A stretch of DNA of 10,829 nucleotides. Origin: Dehalococcoidia bacterium (GTDB lineage Bacteria > Chloroflexota > Dehalococcoidia > GIF9 > UBA5629). The DNA lies in NCBI GenBank assembly GCA_016927965.1, contig JAFGLP010000006.1, forward strand, positions 1 through 10,829, given 5' to 3'. A program made the translations under genes and the position numbers. Numbering within the stretch: position 1 is the first letter of the stretch; each line of letters begins with the position of its first letter. The notes beneath the pieces are model-generated. The model did not search any database. It was not told the DNA's origin and saw nothing but the letters and a program-made list of their open reading frames with translations. This document shows positions 7,577 to 10,829 of this stretch, piece after piece.

Positions 7577-8494
7577 ATGCCAGATAACCAGGATAATACC
7601 AAACTGATTGATAAAATCCTGCAGCTCAAGAAAAAACGTAATGCTGTGATTCTGACGCATAACTATCAGCGGCCGGAGGTACAGGATATCGGTGATTTTG
7701 TCGGTGATTCCCTTGAACTCAGCCGAATGGCTGCCAGAACTGACGCTGCTGTAATAGTATTCTGCGGTGTTCATTTCATGGCTGAGACTGCCGCGATTTT
7801 ATCGCCCGATAAGGTTGTGCTACTGCCGGATGCTGAATCAGGCTGCCCGATGGCAGATATGATAACTGCTGAAGAGCTCATAAAGAAAAAACAGGCCATG
7901 CCGGATGCGCGCGTGGTTTGCTATGTTAATTCCTCTGCGGCGGTCAAGGCGGAATCTGACATATGCTGTACTTCGGCAAATGCAGTGGAAGTGGTGAAAA
8001 GTATCGGGGAGGGGGAGATACTATTTGTGCCTGACCAGTATTTGGGGCATTATGTGTCGGCAAAGCTCAACAGGCCAATGATGCTGTGGCCGGGCTACTG
8101 CCCGACACATGCAAGAATCCAGCCTGAAGATATATTGAAACAGAAGCAAAGATATCCCGGGGCCGTGGTGCTTGTGCATCCTGAATGCCGCCCGGAGACC
8201 ACTGCTATAGCGGACCAGGTTCTCAGTACAGGCGGCATGCTCAGGTTTGCCAGGGAGAGTACTGCGACTGAGATTATAATCGGTACCGAAATTGGCATTA
8301 TGTACAGGATGAGAAAGGAAAACCCGGGAAAGACTTTTATACCTGTATCTGAAAAAGCGGTTTGTACAAATATGAAGAAAATCACGCTGGAGAAGGTCTT
8401 GTGGGCTTTGGAAGACATGAAACCGAAGGTGAGGGTCCCGGCAGATATCTGCAAAAGGGCCAAGACGGCAGTGGACAAAATGCTTGGTATTTGA
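7577..8494 (+). CDS. nadA: Quinolinate synthase NadA
   Basis: NadA condenses iminoaspartate with dihydroxyacetone phosphate to quinolinate, the precursor of the NAD ring, using an oxygen-sensitive [4Fe-4S] cluster. The 305-residue length is normal for the short form. The three expected cluster ligands are present: Cys90 (SGCPMADM), Cys175 (PGYCPTHARI) and Cys263 (AVCTNMKKITL), with spacings of 85 and 88 residues, as in archaeal NadA. Substrate-site motifs THNY (27-30), YVNSSAAVKAE (116-126), TSANAVE and HPEC (201-204) are intact, so the enzyme looks functional. AAGGGA lies just upstream of the ATG. No nadB or nadC lies in the window. The next genes (desulfurase homologue, iscU) plausibly supply its cluster, as a NifS-like protein does beside nad genes in Bacillus. 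DHAP, its co-substrate, is also the product of the divergent glpD. Confidence 0.96.
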   Translation: MPDNQDNTKLIDKILQLKKKRNAVILTHNYQRPEVQDIGDFVGDSLELSRMAARTDAAVIVFCGVHFMAETAAILSPDKVVLLPDAESGCPMADMITAEELIKKKQAMPDARVVCYVNSSAAVKAESDICCTSANAVEVVKSIGEGEILFVPDQYLGHYVSAKLNRPMMLWPGYCPTHARIQPEDILKQKQRYPGAVVLVHPECRPETTAIADQVLSTGGMLRFARESTATEIIIGTEIGIMYRMRKENPGKTFIPVSEKAVCTNMKKITLEKVLWALEDMKPKVRVPADICKRAKTAVDKMLGI

Positions 8495-8590
8495 TTTTAT
8501 TAGAAGTACAGGGTGCTTTCTGGTTATCAATGTGATTTATGTTACTTATCTGGACAGGACAATTATTTATCATTTTAGCAGTGGTGAAAG

Positions 8591-9772
8591 ATGAGAAAAG
8601 TTTATTTGGATAATGTCGCAGCGGCACCTCTGCTGCCCGAAGTTCGCGAGGCAATGCTGCCTTTTATTGGAGAAGTTTTCGGCAATCCCCAGTCGCTGCA
8701 TTCATGGGGGGACGGCGCCAGGGAAGCGGTCGAAAATGCCCGGGAGAAAGTGGCTGCGTTAATTGGCGGAAGTGCTGAGGAAATAATATTCACTTCATGC
8801 GGTACAGAGTCCAATAACCTGGCCGTACGCGGATTGGCCCGTGCCCGTTCAGATAAAGGCAAGCATGTCGTTATTTCAAGTGTTGAGCACTTCTCAGTAA
8901 TGAATGTAGCGCGGACCCTGGAAAAGGAAGGGTTCGAAATCACCATAGTTCCCGTGGATGGCTATGGAATGGTTGATCCGGATCAAGTTCTAAGCAATAT
9001 AAGGCCGGATACCATCCTTGTTTCCATCATGCATGCTAATGGGGAAGTAGGCACAATCCAGCCGGTTGCCGCAATCGCTGGTAAACTGCCGAAGGATGGG
9101 CCTGTTTTTCATACGGATGCCGTGGCCAGTACAGGGAATATACCCGTGAATGTGAAAGAGATGGGTGTAAACGCGCTAAGCCTGGCAGGCGGCCAGTTCA
9201 ACGGGCCTCGCGGCGGTGCAGCTTTGTGGTTGAAGCGTGGGACAAGGATTTTACCCCTGATGGATGGAGGTGTCCAGGAAAACGGCAGAAGACCGGGAAC
9301 TGAAGATGTGCCTGCAATTGTAGGCCTGGGCAAAGCAGCCGAGATTGCAATGAACAATCTACCCGAAAAGGTCCAGCGTTTTTCACGATTGCGGGATATG
9401 CTTATTGAGGGAGTGCTGGGAAAGATTGTGCATTCTATACTTACCGGGCATCCAGTACGGCGGCTGCCCGGTTACGCCAGTTTCTGCCTGCAGTTTATTG
9501 AAGGCGAGAGCATATTGATGCTCTTGGACAGCCATGGTATAGCGGCAGCCAGCGGTTCAGCCTGTACATCGCGTGCCTTGAAAGCTTCTCATGTACTTTT
9601 AGCTATGGGATTATCGCACGAGCTTTCACAGGGGTCAACGCTTTTCACAATTGGTTTGGATACGACAGAAGATGATATAGATTACGTGGTGGGAATACTG
9701 CCTCAGGTGGTCGAACGTTTGCGGCAGATGTCTCCGCTATATTCAAAGTTTCTAAAAGAACAGAAGGGGTGA
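8591..9772 (+). CDS. Cysteine desulfurase (IscS/NifS) homologue lacking the PLP lysine
   Basis: The 393-residue protein has the class-V aminotransferase fold motifs of NifS/IscS: YLDNVAAAPL at the N-terminus, TSCGTESNN (68-76), SVEHFSVMN with His100, MHANGEVGTIQP (147-158), FHTDAV with Asp176, RRPGTEDVPAIVGLG (233-247) and the sulfur-accepting loop ASGSACTS with Cys325. The usual SAHKxxGPKG motif reads AGGQFNGPRG (199-208), so the Schiff-base lysine is Gln202 (codon CAG at 9194-9196) and its His neighbour is Gly201. The Gln of 'DAxQ' is Ala179. The Arg of 'IRFSxG', which binds the cysteine carboxylate, is Leu351 in TLFTIG. These losses argue against normal desulfurase activity, while the kept Cys and fold suggest an IscU-binding or scaffold role. 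The reading frame is full length and undamaged, so it is not a decaying gene. It starts 96 bases after nadA, with GGTG before the ATG. Naming it an active desulfurase would be a mistake without an assay. Confidence 0.9.
   Translation: MRKVYLDNVAAAPLLPEVREAMLPFIGEVFGNPQSLHSWGDGAREAVENAREKVAALIGGSAEEIIFTSCGTESNNLAVRGLARARSDKGKHVVISSVEHFSVMNVARTLEKEGFEITIVPVDGYGMVDPDQVLSNIRPDTILVSIMHANGEVGTIQPVAAIAGKLPKDGPVFHTDAVASTGNIPVNVKEMGVNALSLAGGQFNGPRGGAALWLKRGTRILPLMDGGVQENGRRPGTEDVPAIVGLGKAAEIAMNNLPEKVQRFSRLRDMLIEGVLGKIVHSILTGHPVRRLPGYASFCLQFIEGESILMLLDSHGIAAASGSACTSRALKASHVLLAMGLSHELSQGSTLFTIGLDTTEDDIDYVVGILPQVVERLRQMSPLYSKFLKEQKG
9763..9769 (+). promoter_or_regulatory. Ribosome binding site fixing the iscU start
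   Basis: GAAGGGG sits eight bases before the ATG at 9778, inside the last codons of the preceding gene. It favours that ATG over an in-frame GTG at 9769, which lies within the site itself. Confidence 0.75.
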
Positions 9773-9777
9773 TAATT

Positions 9778-10215
9778 ATGCCTGTTTACAGCGAAAAAGT
9801 GATGCAGCATTTTATGAATCCTCATAATGTGGGGGAGATTCAGGATGCGGATGGTATAGGGGAGATCGGTAACCCGGTTTGCGGTGACATGATGACATTT
9901 TACATAAAGGTTAAAGACAATAAACTGGAAGATGTTAAGTACAAAACGTTTGGCTGTGGGGCGGCCATCGCCGTGTCAAGTATGGTCAGCGACATGGCCA
10001 AGGGCAAGAGTTTGGAAGATGCGTTACAGGTTACTCCCAGCATGGTCGCTAAAGAACTGGAAGGTCTTCCCAAGAATAAGTTCCACTGTTCCAACCTGGG
10101 GGCACAGGCATTAAGGAAAGCAATCAAAGATTATTACATTAAGAACAAGATCGATGTTCCAGGTTTGACTGATCAGGAAGAATCAGAGGAGGATGAGCAT
10201 GCCTGCGAAACGTAA
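9778..10215 (+). CDS. iscU: IscU/NifU-type Fe-S cluster scaffold
   Basis: The 145-residue protein is a U-type scaffold on which [2Fe-2S] or [4Fe-4S] clusters are built before transfer to apoproteins. It begins YSEKVMQHFMNPHNVGEI, the classic family start. It keeps all three cluster cysteines, Cys35 (NPVCGD), Cys60 (TFGCGAAIA) and Cys104 (FHCSNLG), plus Asp37 and His103. The site recognised by the HscA chaperone, LPPVK in the Isc system, is LPKNK here (97-101), so an Hsc-type chaperone is probably not used, and none is encoded nearby. The C-terminus after about residue 130 is an acidic tail with an extra Cys143; the NifU C-terminal domains are absent. The ATG is five bases after the stop of the desulfurase homologue, so the two are surely co-expressed. 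The end overlaps the next gene by 17 bases. Confidence 0.95.
   Translation: MPVYSEKVMQHFMNPHNVGEIQDADGIGEIGNPVCGDMMTFYIKVKDNKLEDVKYKTFGCGAAIAVSSMVSDMAKGKSLEDALQVTPSMVAKELEGLPKNKFHCSNLGAQALRKAIKDYYIKNKIDVPGLTDQEESEEDEHACET
10186..10192 (+). promoter_or_regulatory. Ribosome binding site fixing the zinc-ribbon gene start
   Basis: GAGGAGG, within the end of iscU, lies six bases before the ATG at 10199 and directly abuts another in-frame ATG at 10193. Normal spacing selects 10199. The overlap suggests translational coupling to iscU. Confidence 0.75.
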
Positions 10216-10399
10216 GAGTGAAAAGAAACCATTAATCTGCCGCTGTGTGTGTCCCTATTGTGATGCCGAGTTGCTGGTAGCGGAATCGCCTTTCTGTGAG
10301 GTATGCAAAAGGAGCTTTGGCCGTTGCAGTCATTGCGGCGCAATAATACTGGAAGAAAAGATTACCGTGTGTAAAAGCTGCGGCAAACCATTGGCGTAG
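10199..10399 (+). CDS. Small ten-cysteine zinc-ribbon protein
   Basis: The 66-residue basic protein has ten cysteines, including four CxxC pairs at 18-21, 33-36, 43-46 and 58-61, and two further cysteines at 14 and 16 that make a C-x-C-x-C run. The pairs suggest two zinc ribbons or rubredoxin-like knuckles, CPYC/CEVC and CSHC/CKSCG. A metal or Fe-S site is the only safe prediction; the fold alone gives no reaction. The N-terminal ten residues are Lys/Arg-rich and could bind nucleic acid or the acidic tail of the upstream IscU. The gene overlaps the iscU end by 17 bases and is followed 14 bases later by the DsrE2 gene, so a shared role in metal or sulfur handling is likely. The family is not one I can name. 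Confidence 0.8.
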   Translation: MPAKRKSEKKPLICRCVCPYCDAELLVAESPFCEVCKRSFGRCSHCGAIILEEKITVCKSCGKPLA

Positions 10400-10413
10400 G
10401 AGGTTGGTCGGCT

Positions 10414-10829
10414 ATGGCTGAGAATAACAAGATGACCCTGGTGCTCTTTTCAGGGGAGATGGATAAGGCGCTGGCAGCTTTCAATATTGCCATTGGCGGG
10501 GCCGCTGCCGGCATGAATGTCAGCATATTCTTCACTTTCTGGGGTCTGAATGTTGTCAAGAAAAATGAGGGGAGCATTAAAAGTAAGGGCATCATGCGAA
10601 AGATGCTGAATTTTATGAACCGCGGAGGCGCAAAGAGATTGCCGCTATCAAAATTTCATATGATGGGTATGGGGAAATCGATGATGCAGGGGTTGATGAG
10701 GGAAATTAATTTTCCCCAGGTCGAAGAACTGATGAGGATAGCCAAAGACCTTGGGGTGAAGTTTATTGCCTGCACAACGACAATGGGAATGATGGGGATA
10801 GAAGAAGATGCCTTCATACCCGAGGTTGA
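10414..10829 (+). CDS. DsrE/DsrF-like (DsrE2) family protein, 3' end cut off
   Basis: The 138 codons visible run off the window edge. The TGA at the last three bases is out of frame and is not the stop. The sequence matches the DsrE2 type: LVLFSGEMDKALAAFNIA (9-26), the FFTFWGLNVV core (39-48), a Met-rich middle with RLPLSKFHMMGMG (75-87), and the end GVKFIACTTTMGMMGI (114-129) with the conserved Cys120. DsrE-family proteins are small Rossmann-like proteins whose cysteine can carry persulfide sulfur, and some act with rhodaneses or CoA-disulfide reductases. The Met-rich stretch is usual for this family. AGGAGG lies ten bases before the ATG, overlapping the stop of the zinc-ribbon gene. In this cluster it could deliver sulfur for cluster assembly, but that is inference. 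Confidence 0.87.
   Translation, partial: MAENNKMTLVLFSGEMDKALAAFNIAIGGAAAGMNVSIFFTFWGLNVVKKNEGSIKSKGIMRKMLNFMNRGGAKRLPLSKFHMMGMGKSMMQGLMREINFPQVEELMRIAKDLGVKFIACTTTMGMMGIEEDAFIPEV

Noticed and set aside
8021..8530. Minus-strand open frames of 169 and 127 codons opposite nadA.
   Set aside because: nadA on the plus strand has all cluster cysteines and substrate motifs; the antisense translations show no family features.
9188..9199. The Lys-to-Gln change in the desulfurase homologue as a simple sequencing error.
   Set aside because: A single-base error could turn AAG into CAG, but the adjacent His-to-Gly change and the distant Gln-to-Ala and Arg-to-Leu changes need several independent substitutions with the frame intact.
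9769..9777. GTG start at 9769 for iscU, overlapping the stop of the previous gene.
   Set aside because: The GTG lies inside the purine-rich ribosome binding site, and the family start (MPVYSEKV) matches the ATG at 9778.
10193..10198. ATG at 10193 as the zinc-ribbon gene start.
   Set aside because: It directly abuts the GAGGAGG site with no spacer; the ATG at 10199 has normal six-base spacing.
10827..10829. TGA at the very end of the window as the stop of the DsrE2 gene.
   Set aside because: The frame from the ATG at 10414 reads GAG GTT GA, so this TGA is out of frame and the gene continues beyond the window.

Overview
The window reads as chromosomal DNA of an anaerobic bacterium with moderate GC content. 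My best guess is Chloroflexota, class Dehalococcoidia. The grounds are a secreted IPT/TIG-repeat protein with a C-terminal membrane anchor, a stand-alone ThiN-type thiamine phosphate synthase, and a DsrE2-family protein beside Fe-S genes. This is inference from gene style. There is no rRNA or marker gene here to settle it, and another anaerobic lineage is possible.

Layout. Bases 1-72 hold the 3' part of a tRNA-Val(GAC), followed by a strong hairpin (96-122) that probably ends transcription from both sides. Four minus-strand genes follow. In transcription order they are glpK (5219-6721), a GlpD-type glycerol-3-phosphate dehydrogenase (3605-5206), an AMP-forming acyl-CoA synthetase-like protein (2020-3549) and an exported repeat protein with five IPT-like domains (148-1929). 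The first three are closely spaced and look like one operon for glycerol and perhaps lipid breakdown: glycerol to glycerol-3-phosphate to DHAP, with fatty acid activation alongside. The repeat protein has its own strong ribosome binding site after a 90-bp gap and may be separate.

A 223-bp divergent spacer (6722-6944) separates these genes from a plus-strand cluster that runs off the right edge: thiN (6945-7544), nadA (7577-8494), a cysteine-desulfurase homologue (8591-9772), iscU (9778-10215), a 66-residue ten-cysteine zinc-ribbon protein (10199-10399) and a DsrE2-family protein (10414 to the edge, incomplete). The last four are packed with gaps of 5-14 bases or short overlaps. The theme is sulfur and Fe-S cofactors. 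NadA needs a [4Fe-4S] cluster, IscU is the cluster scaffold, and DsrE-like proteins often carry sulfur.

The most interesting point is the desulfurase homologue. It keeps the catalytic cysteine loop and the overall fold motifs. It has lost the lysine that binds PLP (Gln in its place), the preceding histidine (Gly), the glutamine that contacts PLP (Ala) and the arginine that binds the substrate carboxylate (Leu). It therefore looks like a pseudo-desulfurase that partners IscU, comparable to the inactive IscS known from Archaeoglobus fulgidus. The zinc-ribbon and DsrE2 proteins next to it are candidates for an alternative sulfur route. The acyl-CoA synthetase-like protein has separately lost the usual A10 lysine (Asn in its place), a second possible active-site change in the window.
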